NCBI GenBank assembly: GCA_031446085.1
Contig: CP132901.1
Location: 389,135-453,134, forward strand
Length of the DNA stretch: 64,000 nt
DNA from: Arsenophonus sp.
GTDB taxonomy: Bacteria; Pseudomonadota; Gammaproteobacteria; Enterobacterales; Enterobacteriaceae
Reading direction: 5' to 3'
The notes under the pieces are model-generated. The model saw only the letters and a list, made by a program, of their open reading frames with translations. It searched no databases and was not told the origin of the DNA. How positions within the stretch are numbered: the stretch's first letter is position 1; every line of letters starts with the position of its first letter. Position numbers and translations under genes: made by a program. Below are positions 30,874-39,961 of this stretch, piece by piece.

Positions 30874-31338
30874 TTGAAAAAAAAACTAAACATACAATAT
30901 ATATGTAAAAAATATCAAAACTTACCTAAAAAAAAACAAATAAATAATTGGGTAAAAACAATTTTTAATTTTTTTAAAAAAAGCATTGAATTAACAATTC
31001 GTATCGTTGAAATTAAAGAAATAAAAGATTTAAATATTAAATATAAAAAAAAAAATAAACCAACTAACATATTATCTTTTTATTTAGGACCAATCAATGA
31101 TAATTTTTTGATTAAAAATCATATTGGTGATCTAGTTTTATGTCATAAAATTATAGAAAAAGAAGCATTTATACAAAAAAAAAAAATTAATGCACATTAT
31201 GCACATATGATTATACATGGATGTTTACATATTTTCGGTTATCATCATTTAACTCAATACGAATACAAAAAAATGAAAAATCTTGAAATAAAAATTATGA
31301 AAAAAATAAATTATCATAATCCATATCAATTAAAATAA
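30874..31338 (+). CDS. ybeY: Endoribonuclease / rRNA maturation factor YbeY
   Basis: Metal-dependent RNase for 16S 3'-end maturation and ribosome quality control. 154 aa (E. coli 155). The metal motif HGCLHIFGYHH near residue 114 keeps all three His ligands; the usual Asp before the last His is His. It starts at TTG: an in-frame stop lies just upstream and no nearby ATG exists, and N-terminal alignment supports this start. The frame crosses a 12-A run (31175-31186) in frame. First of ybeY-ybeX-lnt, the E. coli order; ybeZ and miaB are absent upstream. Confidence 0.92.
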   Translation: MKKKLNIQYICKKYQNLPKKKQINNWVKTIFNFFKKSIELTIRIVEIKEIKDLNIKYKKKNKPTNILSFYLGPINDNFLIKNHIGDLVLCHKIIEKEAFIQKKKINAHYAHMIIHGCLHIFGYHHLTQYEYKKMKNLEIKIMKKINYHNPYQLK

Positions 31339-31399
31339 TACTTTAAAAAAAAATATAAAATATTTAAAATAAAAATAATATATTTTGTAAATTTCAAAC

Positions 31400-31888
31400 A
31401 TGAACACTATTGAAAAAATTAAACAAAAATATATAAATTATAAAAAATATATAGAATATCAAGATATTATTGACTTAGATACTAGAAAAATTATCAAGGG
31501 AATAATAAAAATATCTCATAAAAAATTAAAAAACATTATAAATACTAAAAAAAAAATCATTTTATTAAATACCAATCAAACTTTTGATGAATATTTAAAT
31601 ATTATTATTAAAAATAAATATTCATATTTTCCAGTAATTCATCAAAATTATATTAAAGGAATAATCAAAGCAAAAGATCTTTTAAAATATGTATATACAA
31701 AAAAAAAATTTTTTTTATATAAAATATTAAAACCAGTTATTATTATACCAGAAAATAAACGAGTTGATTTATTATTTCAAAAATTTGGAACTGAAAAACA
31801 TAATAACATAGCTATTCTTATTAATAAAAATGCAAAAATATCAGGAATAATCACTATAAATGATATTTTAAAATCAATATTTGATTAA
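31400..31888 (+). CDS. ybeX: Shortened YbeX/CorC-like CBS-domain protein
   Basis: 162 aa where E. coli YbeX (CorC) has 292. What remains aligns with the N-terminal linker (DIIDLDTRKIIKGI) and the two CBS repeats (residues about 50-162), ending TINDILKSIFD. The C-terminal CorC/HlyC transporter-associated domain is absent, and only 21 nt separate the stop from lnt. CBS pairs bind adenosyl ligands; YbeX has been tied to ribosome metabolism and Mg2+/Co2+ homeostasis. The intact frame suggests the CBS pair alone is still used, but early decay cannot be excluded. It carries A10 followed by T8 at 31699-31718. Confidence 0.85.
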   Translation: MNTIEKIKQKYINYKKYIEYQDIIDLDTRKIIKGIIKISHKKLKNIINTKKKIILLNTNQTFDEYLNIIIKNKYSYFPVIHQNYIKGIIKAKDLLKYVYTKKKFFLYKILKPVIIIPENKRVDLLFQKFGTEKHNNIAILINKNAKISGIITINDILKSIFD

Positions 31889-31909
31889 ATTAATTAAATT
31901 TACTTTTAT

Positions 31910-33406
31910 ATGTATCATATATATAAAAAAAATTTTTTCAAATTCTTTTATGCAATATTATTTGGCATAATCGGTATCAAATCATTTGCACCTTACAATA
32001 TCTGGTTTTGTAGTATTTTTTCTTTATGTGGATTACAATTAATACTTTTATATTCTAATTCTTTAAAAGAATCAACATTAATAGGTTTTTTTTGGGGAAT
32101 AGGTTTTTTTGGATATGGTATTTCTTGGATTTATATCAGTATATCAAATTTTAGTGATAATTTATTTATTGTTAATATTATTTTAATCTCTATTTTAATT
32201 ATTTATTTATCACTTTATCCTGCTATATTTTCGTTTTTAATAAATTTTTTTTTTAAAAATACTAAAATTACACGTTTTATATTTGCATCCCCTAGTATAT
32301 GGCAAATTATTGAATATATTAGAAGTTCATTATTTACAGGATTTTCTTGGTTGCAATTTGGATATACACAAATTGATGGACCATTAAAATACATTGCACC
32401 AATATTTGGTGTAGAAATGATTACATTTTTACTAATGATAATTAGTGGATTAATAATATTTTCACTTATAAAAAAAAGATTTTTTGTATTTTTTATCAGT
32501 TTAATACTTCTATTTTCATCTAAATTTTTTAAAGAATATAAATGGTATATTGAAAATCCAAAAAAAAAAGCTACAATTGCATTAGTTCAAGGTAATATAC
32601 CTCAAAAATTAAAATGGAACCATGATTTTATAAAAAAAATAAAAGAAAAATATTTAAATCTATCAAAATATTACTTATCTAAAGTAGATATTATTATCTG
32701 GCCAGAATCTGCAATTCCATCTAATGAATTAGAAAATAATGAATTTTTAACTAATTTAGATTTAATTTTAAGAAATAAAAAAACCAGCTTAATTACTGGA
32801 ATTATAGAATCAAATAAAAATCAATATTTTAATAGTATTATTGTACTAGGAGATGAAACACCATATCATTATCCTACTAAAAATCGTTATAAAAAATACC
32901 ATCTTGTACCTTTTGGAGAATTTATTCCAATTAAAAATAAAATTTCATTTGTTAAAATACCACAATCAAATTTTATTCCAGGTAAATATAAACAAAATCA
33001 ACTAATTGTAAAAAATATTTATTTTTCTTCTAGTATATGTTACGAAATAATTTTTTCTAAACAAATAAGAGACAACTTTAAAAAAAATACAGATATATTA
33101 TTAACTTTATCAAACGATAGTTGGTTTGGAAATTCTATTGGACCACATCAACATTTTCAAATGGCAAGAATGCGTGCATTAGAATTAGGAAGACCTCTTA
33201 TTAGAGTTTCAAATAATGGTATTACAGGAATTATTAATGCAAATGGACAAATAAAAAATATTTTACCTCAATTCATTTCTGGAATATTATATTCTGATAT
33301 TGTAGGAACCATTGGAGAAACACCATATTTTTATTTCGGATCACTACCAATATGGTTAATTACTTTGTTTTTTTTAATTATTTCTATTTTAATAAATAAA
33401 AAATGA
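31910..33406 (+). CDS. lnt: Apolipoprotein N-acyltransferase
   Basis: Adds the third acyl chain to lipoproteins in the inner membrane, making them substrates for LolCDE (57854-60987). 498 aa (E. coli 512), with six or so N-terminal membrane segments, a C-terminal one, and a periplasmic nitrilase domain. The catalytic triad is present: Glu in WPESAIP, Lys in KKYHLVPFGEF and Cys in SSICYEII. Third gene of ybeY-ybeX-lnt. Confidence 0.95.
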   Translation: MYHIYKKNFFKFFYAILFGIIGIKSFAPYNIWFCSIFSLCGLQLILLYSNSLKESTLIGFFWGIGFFGYGISWIYISISNFSDNLFIVNIILISILIIYLSLYPAIFSFLINFFFKNTKITRFIFASPSIWQIIEYIRSSLFTGFSWLQFGYTQIDGPLKYIAPIFGVEMITFLLMIISGLIIFSLIKKRFFVFFISLILLFSSKFFKEYKWYIENPKKKATIALVQGNIPQKLKWNHDFIKKIKEKYLNLSKYYLSKVDIIIWPESAIPSNELENNEFLTNLDLILRNKKTSLITGIIESNKNQYFNSIIVLGDETPYHYPTKNRYKKYHLVPFGEFIPIKNKISFVKIPQSNFIPGKYKQNQLIVKNIYFSSSICYEIIFSKQIRDNFKKNTDILLTLSNDSWFGNSIGPHQHFQMARMRALELGRPLIRVSNNGITGIINANGQIKNILPQFISGILYSDIVGTIGETPYFYFGSLPIWLITLFFLIISILINKK

Positions 33407-33465
33407 CTAAAATAATATAAAAAAAAGTTATTATACAATAACTTATTTATAAAAAAAAATTAAAG

Positions 33466-34191
33466 ATGATTCATATAAAAAATATTTCTAAATGGTATAA
33501 TAAATTTCAAGTATTAAATGATTGCTCGATACATTTAAAAAAAGGAGAAATAATTGTTATTTGTGGACCTTCTGGTTCAGGAAAATCTACATTAATTAAA
33601 ACTGTAAATGGATTAGAAAATATTCAAAAAGGGGAAATATATATTAATGATATATCCATTCATGATAAAAAAACAAACTTAACAAAAATACGTTCCATGG
33701 TTGGGATGGTACTACAAAATTCAGAATTATTTCCTCATCTATCTATTATAGATAATCTTATATTAGGACCAATGAAAGTTTTAAAAAAAAATAAAATTTC
33801 TGCAAAAAAAATGGCAACAGAACTTTTAAATCGTGTTGGTTTAATAAACCAAATATATAAATTTCCTTCACAATTATCTGGAGGACAAAAACAAAGAATT
33901 GCAATTGTAAGAGCATTATGTATGCAACCTCATGTTATGTTATTTGATGAACCAACATCAGCATTAGACCCTGAAATGATTAAAAAAATATTAGATATGA
34001 TAGAAGAATTAGCTAAACAAGGCATGACTATGATCATAGTCACACATGAAATGAATTTCGCGAAAAAAATAGCCGATCGAATAATTTTTATGGATAAAGG
34101 AAAAATTTTAGAAGATACTAATAAAAAAGACTTTTTTATTTCTCCAAAAACAAAAAAAGCAAAAAAATTTCTATTAAAAATTATTTATTAA
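33466..34191 (+). CDS. gltL: Glutamate/aspartate ABC transporter ATPase
   Basis: 241 aa, the exact length of E. coli GltL, and collinear with it. Walker A GPSGSGKST is near residue 34, signature LSGGQKQR, Walker B MLFDEPTSALD and VTHEMNFAKK. In E. coli gltIJKL follows lnt; here gltI and gltJ are lost, and a gltK-like permease gene lies 2.8 kb away, inverted and frameshifted. The ATPase shows no decay, which argues that some permease still partners it, perhaps a slippage-rescued GltK or one encoded elsewhere. Confidence 0.94.
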   Translation: MIHIKNISKWYNKFQVLNDCSIHLKKGEIIVICGPSGSGKSTLIKTVNGLENIQKGEIYINDISIHDKKTNLTKIRSMVGMVLQNSELFPHLSIIDNLILGPMKVLKKNKISAKKMATELLNRVGLINQIYKFPSQLSGGQKQRIAIVRALCMQPHVMLFDEPTSALDPEMIKKILDMIEELAKQGMTMIIVTHEMNFAKKIADRIIFMDKGKILEDTNKKDFFISPKTKKAKKFLLKIIY

Positions 34192-34230
34192 TTTTTAATA
34201 AAAAAAAATTTTATGGAAAATAAAAAATAA

Positions 34231-34346
34231 GGGAGATATATAAATATTTTTATATACCTGTACTAATCATACTATGGCTGCTTCTTTCCAGACCTGACCG
34301 TTTTAATATATTATACAGCATATAGTGCTATTTATAAATATCTCCC
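34231..34346 (-). ncRNA. ffs: 4.5S RNA of the signal recognition particle
   Basis: 116-nt hairpin RNA on the minus strand. The ends GGGAGATAT and ATATCTCCC pair. The apical SRP core reads GGTCAGGTCTGGAAAGAAGC, followed by AGCC. Relative to E. coli the GGAA tetraloop is kept, while its closing C-G pair is now U-A, a compensated change that preserves the fold. The terminal helix is followed by TTATTTTTTATTTT, so the RNA's own stem can act as terminator. Partners are Ffh (not here) and SecY (11814). Confidence 0.93.
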
Positions 34347-34458
34347 AACTAATAAAAAAATTGCTTGATATTTATACCATAAATATATTAAATACACAAA
34401 TAAAAATACTTATTTATAAGAATATAGAAACTACATTAATTTATATAAGAGGAATATA

Positions 34459-35415
34459 ATGATTTTAGTTACTGGTGGAGCAGGATTTATAGGTAATAAT
34501 TTAATAAAAAAATTAAATCAAAAAGGATATGATAATATCCTTGTTATTGATAACTTAAAAAAAAGCTATAAATTTCATAATTTAATTAACTGTAAAATTA
34601 TGGATTTCTTAGATAAAAAAAAATTTTTATTTAATATTTTAGAAAAAAAATATTTACCTAATATAAAAGTAATTTTTCATCAAGGAGCATGTACAATAAC
34701 AACAAAATCTAATGGAACATATATGATGAATAATAATTATGAATATTCAAAAATATTATTAACATATGCAGTTGAAAATAATATTCCTTTTTTATATGCA
34801 TCTTCAGCAGCTGTTTATGGTAATTCTAAAAAAAAATTGATTGAAGATAATCAAAACGAAAAACCATTAAATATTTATGGATATTCAAAATTATTATTTG
34901 ATCAATATGTCATAAAAACTATTCCAAAAAGTAAATCACAAATTTGTGGATTGAGATATTTTAATGTTTATGGTCCTTATGAAAACCATAAAAAAAATAT
35001 GGCAAGTATTATATTTCAAATTAACCAATCTATTAATTATGAAAATAAAATAAAATTGTTTAAAAATAGTCATATTTTTAAACGTGATTTCATATATATA
35101 GATGACGTAATATCAGTAAATTTATGGTGTTGGAAAAAAAAAATTTCTGGAATATTTAATTGTGGAACAGGTAAGGCACAATCTATAGAAAACATTGCAA
35201 AAATAATAAAAAAAATATACAATAAAAAAAATATATCAATAGAATATTTTCCAATTCCTAAAAATTTAAAAAAAACATATCAAATTTTTACGAAAGCAAA
35301 TTTAAATAAATTAAGACATATAGGCTACTCAAAACCTTTTAAAAAAATTGAACAAGGTATAATTGAATATATTCAATGGCTAAATAAAAAAAAACATGAA
35401 AATATTAGTTATTAG
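34459..35415 (+). CDS. hldD: ADP-L-glycero-D-manno-heptose-6-epimerase
   Basis: Makes the heptose donor for the LPS inner core. 318 aa (E. coli 310). Short-chain-dehydrogenase fold with GGAGFIGNNL at the N-terminus, SSAAVYG carrying the catalytic Ser, and the YGYSK Tyr/Lys pair near residue 145; RYFNVYGPYENHKKNMAS is diagnostic. First gene of hldD-waaF-waaC-waaA; AGAGGAATATA precedes the start. Its last 20 nt overlap waaF. Confidence 0.96.
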   Translation: MILVTGGAGFIGNNLIKKLNQKGYDNILVIDNLKKSYKFHNLINCKIMDFLDKKKFLFNILEKKYLPNIKVIFHQGACTITTKSNGTYMMNNNYEYSKILLTYAVENNIPFLYASSAAVYGNSKKKLIEDNQNEKPLNIYGYSKLLFDQYVIKTIPKSKSQICGLRYFNVYGPYENHKKNMASIIFQINQSINYENKIKLFKNSHIFKRDFIYIDDVISVNLWCWKKKISGIFNCGTGKAQSIENIAKIIKKIYNKKNISIEYFPIPKNLKKTYQIFTKANLNKLRHIGYSKPFKKIEQGIIEYIQWLNKKKHENISY

Positions 35416-36421
35416 TCCATCATGGATAGGTGATACAATGATGTCACAAAGCTTCTATAGAACTTTTAAAAAAAATAATCCTAATTCAGAAATTCATGTA
35501 ATTACCATTCCATACTGTGCAGAACTGTTAAACTATTTTCCTGAAATAAATAAAATTATTATAGTTAACTTGAAACATGGAAAATTAGAAATAACTAAAA
35601 GATACAAAATAGGAAAATTATTAAGAAATAATATTTATAATCAAGCATTTATATTACCAAATTCTTTTAAATCTGCCATAATACCCATGTTTGCTAAAAT
35701 ATCGATTAGAACTGGATGGATAGGAGAAATGAGATACGGTATATTAAACGATATTAGAACTTACAAAAAAAAATTTACATTTAAAACAGCAGAAAAATAT
35801 GGAACACTAGCGTACAAAAAAAAAACAATTAATTGTGCTGAAGATATTCCAAAACCAATATTATGGCCATCAATTAAAATTAAAAAAAGTAATAAAAAAA
35901 TAAAAGAAAAATTTAAAATTTTTACAAAAAAAAATATTATTGGTTTTTGTCCACATTCTGCATCAGGAATAAATAGATGTTGGCCATTTTATCATTTTGC
36001 TACATTAGCAAAACTTTTGTTAGACACTAATTTATATCAAATTATTTTATTTGGATGTAAAAAAGATATACTTTTATCCAAAAAAATTTGTTCTTTGATT
36101 CCATATCATAATCAAAAAAATTGTATAGATTTAACTGGAAAAACTTCATTAAAAGAAGTCATAATTTTATTAAATATTTGTAATATAGTTGTTACAAATG
36201 ATTCTGGATTAATGCATATCTCAGCTGCATTAAACAAATCTATAGTCGCAATATATGGTACAACTAATCCTGAAAAAAATCCACCATTATCAAAAAAAAT
36301 TAGAATTATTACATCGAAAAATAAATTTGACAATATAGTACAAAACAAAAAAAAATATCACAAAAATTTTATTAATATCAAACCTGAAGAAGTATTTAAA
36401 AATATTCAACTCTTTGGTTAA
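35396..36421 (+). CDS. waaF: ADP-heptose:LPS heptosyltransferase II
   Basis: Adds the second heptose to the LPS inner core. 341 aa (E. coli 348), glycosyltransferase family 9. N-terminal SPSWIGDTMMSQSFYRTFK; C-terminal NDSGLMHISAALNKSIVAIY binds the ADP-heptose donor. Starts within hldD, so translation is coupled; 3 nt separate it from waaC. Confidence 0.95.
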   Translation: MKILVISPSWIGDTMMSQSFYRTFKKNNPNSEIHVITIPYCAELLNYFPEINKIIIVNLKHGKLEITKRYKIGKLLRNNIYNQAFILPNSFKSAIIPMFAKISIRTGWIGEMRYGILNDIRTYKKKFTFKTAEKYGTLAYKKKTINCAEDIPKPILWPSIKIKKSNKKIKEKFKIFTKKNIIGFCPHSASGINRCWPFYHFATLAKLLLDTNLYQIILFGCKKDILLSKKICSLIPYHNQKNCIDLTGKTSLKEVIILLNICNIVVTNDSGLMHISAALNKSIVAIYGTTNPEKNPPLSKKIRIITSKNKFDNIVQNKKKYHKNFINIKPEEVFKNIQLFG

Positions 36422-36424
36422 AAA

Positions 36425-37408
36425 ATGAAAATTTTAATAGTTAAAATTTCTTCTATGGGAGATATACTACATACTTTACCATCCTTAACAGATGCATCTT
36501 CAATAATTTCAAATATTTCGTTTGATTGGGTTATTGAAGAAGATTTTGTCTTAATACCAAAATGGCATTCTTCTGTAAATAAAGTAATACCTGTTTCTAT
36601 TCGTCGTTGGAAAAAAAAATGGTTTTCAAAAAAAGTCATTAAAGAACGTCATATATTTTATTCCCAATTAAAACAAATACAATATGATAGCATCATTGAT
36701 GCACAAGGATTATTAAAAAGTACTTTATTAATTACTCGTCATGCGAATGGAATCAAGCATGGATACGATTGGAAAAGTTCAAAAGAATTATTTGTAAGCT
36801 TATTTTATAACTTTTCTTATTTTATTGATAAAAATCAACATGCTATTGAACGTACAAGATTATTATTTGCTAAAAGTTTAAAATATAAAAAACCAAATTC
36901 AAATCCAAAATTTAACATTATGAAACATTTTTTAAATTTATTTAAATTCAATTACCATGCATGTTCAAAAAAATCCTATATCATAATATTTCATGCTACA
37001 ACAAGTATTGACAAACATTGGCCTGTAAAACATTGGAATAAATTAATCTATTTATTATCTAATTATAATTTAGATGTTAAAATTCCTTGGTATTCTCAAG
37101 AAGAATATCAACAAGCGAAAAAAATATCTTTTGGTTTAAATAATACAGAAATACTTTCTAAATTATCATTAAATGATATTGCCAAATATATTATTGAATC
37201 AAAAGCTGTTGTTTCTGTAGATACAGGACTCAGTCATTTAACATCTGCCTTAAAAAAATTAAATATTATTTTATATGGTCCAACTGATCCAAAATTAATA
37301 GGTTGTTTTGGAAAAAATCAAATTAGAATTGTCTCAAAAAACAATCAAATGAGTTCTATAAAACCAGAAAAAGTATTTAATAAATTATTGAAAAATTTAA
37401 TAATATAA
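36425..37408 (+). CDS. waaC: ADP-heptose:LPS heptosyltransferase I
   Basis: Adds the first heptose to Kdo2-lipid A. 327 aa (E. coli 319). N-terminus KILIVKISSMGDILHTLPSL with the catalytic Asp of the MGD motif, IDAQGLLKS, HATTSIDKHWP and SVDTGLSHLTSAL are all family signatures. Third gene of the LPS core operon. Confidence 0.96.
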   Translation: MKILIVKISSMGDILHTLPSLTDASSIISNISFDWVIEEDFVLIPKWHSSVNKVIPVSIRRWKKKWFSKKVIKERHIFYSQLKQIQYDSIIDAQGLLKSTLLITRHANGIKHGYDWKSSKELFVSLFYNFSYFIDKNQHAIERTRLLFAKSLKYKKPNSNPKFNIMKHFLNLFKFNYHACSKKSYIIIFHATTSIDKHWPVKHWNKLIYLLSNYNLDVKIPWYSQEEYQQAKKISFGLNNTEILSKLSLNDIAKYIIESKAVVSVDTGLSHLTSALKKLNIILYGPTDPKLIGCFGKNQIRIVSKNNQMSSIKPEKVFNKLLKNLII

Positions 37409-37453
37409 TATAAAACAATCCATTTATTTAATTCTTAAAAATATAAAAATATT

Positions 37454-38725
37454 ATGATATTTTTTGTATATCAATTTCTAATATATTTAATACAGCCTTT
37501 TTTTTTATTACATTTATTTTTTAATGGAATAAAATTTCCTATTTATTTTAAAAGAATTAATGAAAGATATGGATTTTATTTCAAAAAAAAATTTTATCAA
37601 AATGGTATAGTCATACATTGTGTATCTTTAGGTGAAACATTATCAGTAATACCATTGATTAAAAAAATTAATTATCTTTATCCATCAATTTCAATAATTA
37701 TTACTACTACTACACCAAGTAGTTCAAATTATATAACAGCTATTTTTAAAAAAAAAAATAATATTGATCATATTTATTTACCTTATGATCTAAAAGGTGC
37801 TGTATATCGCTTTTTGAATAAAACAAATCCAAAATTAATCATTATTATGGAAAGAGAGTTATGGCCTAATTTAATTTATCAAATTAATAAAAAAAATATT
37901 CCTTTAATCTTAGCAAATGCACGTCTATCTAATAAAACAACAAAAAAATATAAAAAATTAGCTAATTTTTTTAAAAAAATTATTAAAAAAATTACTTTTA
38001 TTAGTGCACAAAGCATGGAAGATAAAAAAAATTTTATTGAACTTGGATATCCAAAAAAAAAAATATGTATCCATGGGAATATAAAATTTGACATTTCTAT
38101 AAATAAAGATTTATTAAAAAAAGCAAAAAAAATAAAAAAAATATGGGGTATAAATAGATTTATATGGATAGCAGGAAGTACACATGAAAACGAAGAAAAA
38201 ATTATTCTTAAAATACATCAAAATTTATTAAAATATTATCCTAAATTATTATTAATTTTAGTACCACGTCATCCTCAAAGATTTAAAAAAGTTAAAGAAT
38301 TAATTCAAAAAAAATTTAAATTAATTTGTAGAAGTGAACAAAAACATCCAAGTTCTAACACTCAAGTAGTTTTAGGAGATTCAATTGGAGAATTAACTTT
38401 ATTGTATGGTATTGCTGATTTAGCATTTATAGGAGGAAGTCTAGTAAATATTGGAGGACATAATCCTTTAGAAGCTGCAGTACATAAATTACCCATACTA
38501 ATAGGACCGTACAATTATAATTTTAAAGAAATTTGTAAAAAATTAAAAAAAAACAATGGATTATTTATTACTTATGACAAATATAAATTAATGGAAAAAA
38601 TTAAATTTTTCATATCCAATAAAAAAGCAAGAATTTATTATGGAAAACAAGCTTTTAATACATTGCATAATAATAAAGGAACGTTAAAAAAATTACTTTT
38701 TCTTATTAAGAATTATATTAAATAA
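37454..38725 (+). CDS. waaA: Kdo transferase WaaA (KdtA)
   Basis: Transfers two Kdo residues to lipid IVA at the inner face of the inner membrane. 423 aa (E. coli 425). An N-terminal hydrophobic anchor is followed by CVSLGETLSVIPLI with the catalytic Glu; YLPYDLKGAVYRFLNK and GGSLVNIGGHNPLEAA in the donor-binding half. Carries A10 and A11 runs (near 37748-37757 and at 38053-38063) in frame. Converges with the ubiI-like gene 24 nt downstream. Confidence 0.95.
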   Translation: MIFFVYQFLIYLIQPFFLLHLFFNGIKFPIYFKRINERYGFYFKKKFYQNGIVIHCVSLGETLSVIPLIKKINYLYPSISIIITTTTPSSSNYITAIFKKKNNIDHIYLPYDLKGAVYRFLNKTNPKLIIIMERELWPNLIYQINKKNIPLILANARLSNKTTKKYKKLANFFKKIIKKITFISAQSMEDKKNFIELGYPKKKICIHGNIKFDISINKDLLKKAKKIKKIWGINRFIWIAGSTHENEEKIILKIHQNLLKYYPKLLLILVPRHPQRFKKVKELIQKKFKLICRSEQKHPSSNTQVVLGDSIGELTLLYGIADLAFIGGSLVNIGGHNPLEAAVHKLPILIGPYNYNFKEICKKLKKNNGLFITYDKYKLMEKIKFFISNKKARIYYGKQAFNTLHNNKGTLKKLLFLIKNYIK

Positions 38726-38749
38726 CATAATTTTTAATAAATTAAGAAC

Positions 38750-39934
38750 TTAAATTTTAATTAAAAAATTTAGAAATTTTATTTTATTTTTTATCTTTAA
38801 ATTGAAAAAAAAATTAATTATTTCTAAATTTTTTTGATTAAAAATTAAATTAGATAAAAGAATTTTATTGAATATTTTATGCTTAATAACATTCATTATT
38901 GATTGATATCTTATTTCTTTAGAATATTCTCTGTAATAAAAAAAATGTCCTATATCTTTATTTTCTGTTTTTAATTGAATTAATTTATTTCTTAACATTT
39001 TTATTTCATTTAGTCTAAAATTTATATCAAACATTTCTGTATAGCCAATTTGATAAGATGAATTACCTAATAATATCAAACGATTTGAAATAAACTTTTT
39101 TGAATATTGCAATACATAAGGAATATTAGATATACCATTAATTAACTTGCAATATCCCAATTGCATATCATTTAAAATACTAATTTTTTTTTCAAAAAAT
39201 GATTGTTTTATATTTTTATATTTCAATGCTTTTAATTTAGGCAAAACCCATATTAATAAAGATTTATTTTGATGACTTAATGGAAAAAAATAAAGTATTC
39301 TATTTTTATTCTCAATAATTTTATATAAAGTATCTTTATGTTTAATTTCATGATTAATTATTGTAGTTAATATACTAGAATCCTTTCTATAGAAAAAAGA
39401 AGGTATATTTTCAAAATTTTTTATTTTTGATTCATAACCATCCGCAGCAATGATTAATTTTGTCTTTATTACATTACCTTTATTTAAATAAATAGATACC
39501 ATTTCTTTTTTCCATACTATTGTATTTATAAAATCATAAAAAATAGAAATTTTAGAATCTTTTTTAATTAAACTAAATAAAGAATTTGTCAATTTTTCTT
39601 TATTAAAAACGAAACCAAAATGTGATATATTATACAAACTGCAATCGAAAATAACATTATTAAAATTTTTTGTTTTTAAAATTTTTATAAGTCTATATTT
39701 ACCTTCAAATTGATTGTTAATAAAATTCCATATTCCTAATTTATTTAGGATAGATTTATCTAAAATATTAATATTAATTAAGTTAAAAAACTCATTATTT
39801 TCGATCAATTTAGAAGATAATAAACACGATTCACATATTAAACCTATTTTAAAAATGTTAGATTTTATTAATGAATAAGTTAAAATTAATCCACTGATAT
39901 CATTACCTACAATAACTAAATCAAATAAACACAT
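38750..39934 (-). CDS. ubiI: Degenerate UbiI/VisC-like FAD monooxygenase
   Basis: Second gene after ubiH, the position of ubiI (visC) in E. coli. 394 aa, family length, one open frame. The overall fold is recognisable (IVGNDISGLILTYSLI, IIAADGYESKI, SNRLILLGNSSYQIGY), but cofactor motifs are eroded. The first Rossmann motif reads GNDISG instead of GGGMVG, and the GDAAH-HPxAGQG block has become LGNSSYQIGYTEMFDINF. In E. coli UbiI C5-hydroxylates the ubiquinone ring. FAD binding may be weak or lost; the open frame hints at a remaining role or recent relaxation. Assignment to UbiI rather than UbiF rests on neighbourhood. Confidence 0.65.
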   Translation of the reverse strand: MCLFDLVIVGNDISGLILTYSLIKSNIFKIGLICESCLLSSKLIENNEFFNLININILDKSILNKLGIWNFINNQFEGKYRLIKILKTKNFNNVIFDCSLYNISHFGFVFNKEKLTNSLFSLIKKDSKISIFYDFINTIVWKKEMVSIYLNKGNVIKTKLIIAADGYESKIKNFENIPSFFYRKDSSILTTIINHEIKHKDTLYKIIENKNRILYFFPLSHQNKSLLIWVLPKLKALKYKNIKQSFFEKKISILNDMQLGYCKLINGISNIPYVLQYSKKFISNRLILLGNSSYQIGYTEMFDINFRLNEIKMLRNKLIQLKTENKDIGHFFYYREYSKEIRYQSIMNVIKHKIFNKILLSNLIFNQKNLEIINFFFNLKIKNKIKFLNFLIKI

Positions 39935-39961
39935 AAATTTACTATTAATTTTTTATAAATA

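Noticed and set aside
34231-34346. Change of the 4.5S tetraloop closing pair from C-G to U-A
   Set aside because: A compensated substitution that keeps the helix and the GGAA loop; expected drift in an AT-rich genome.
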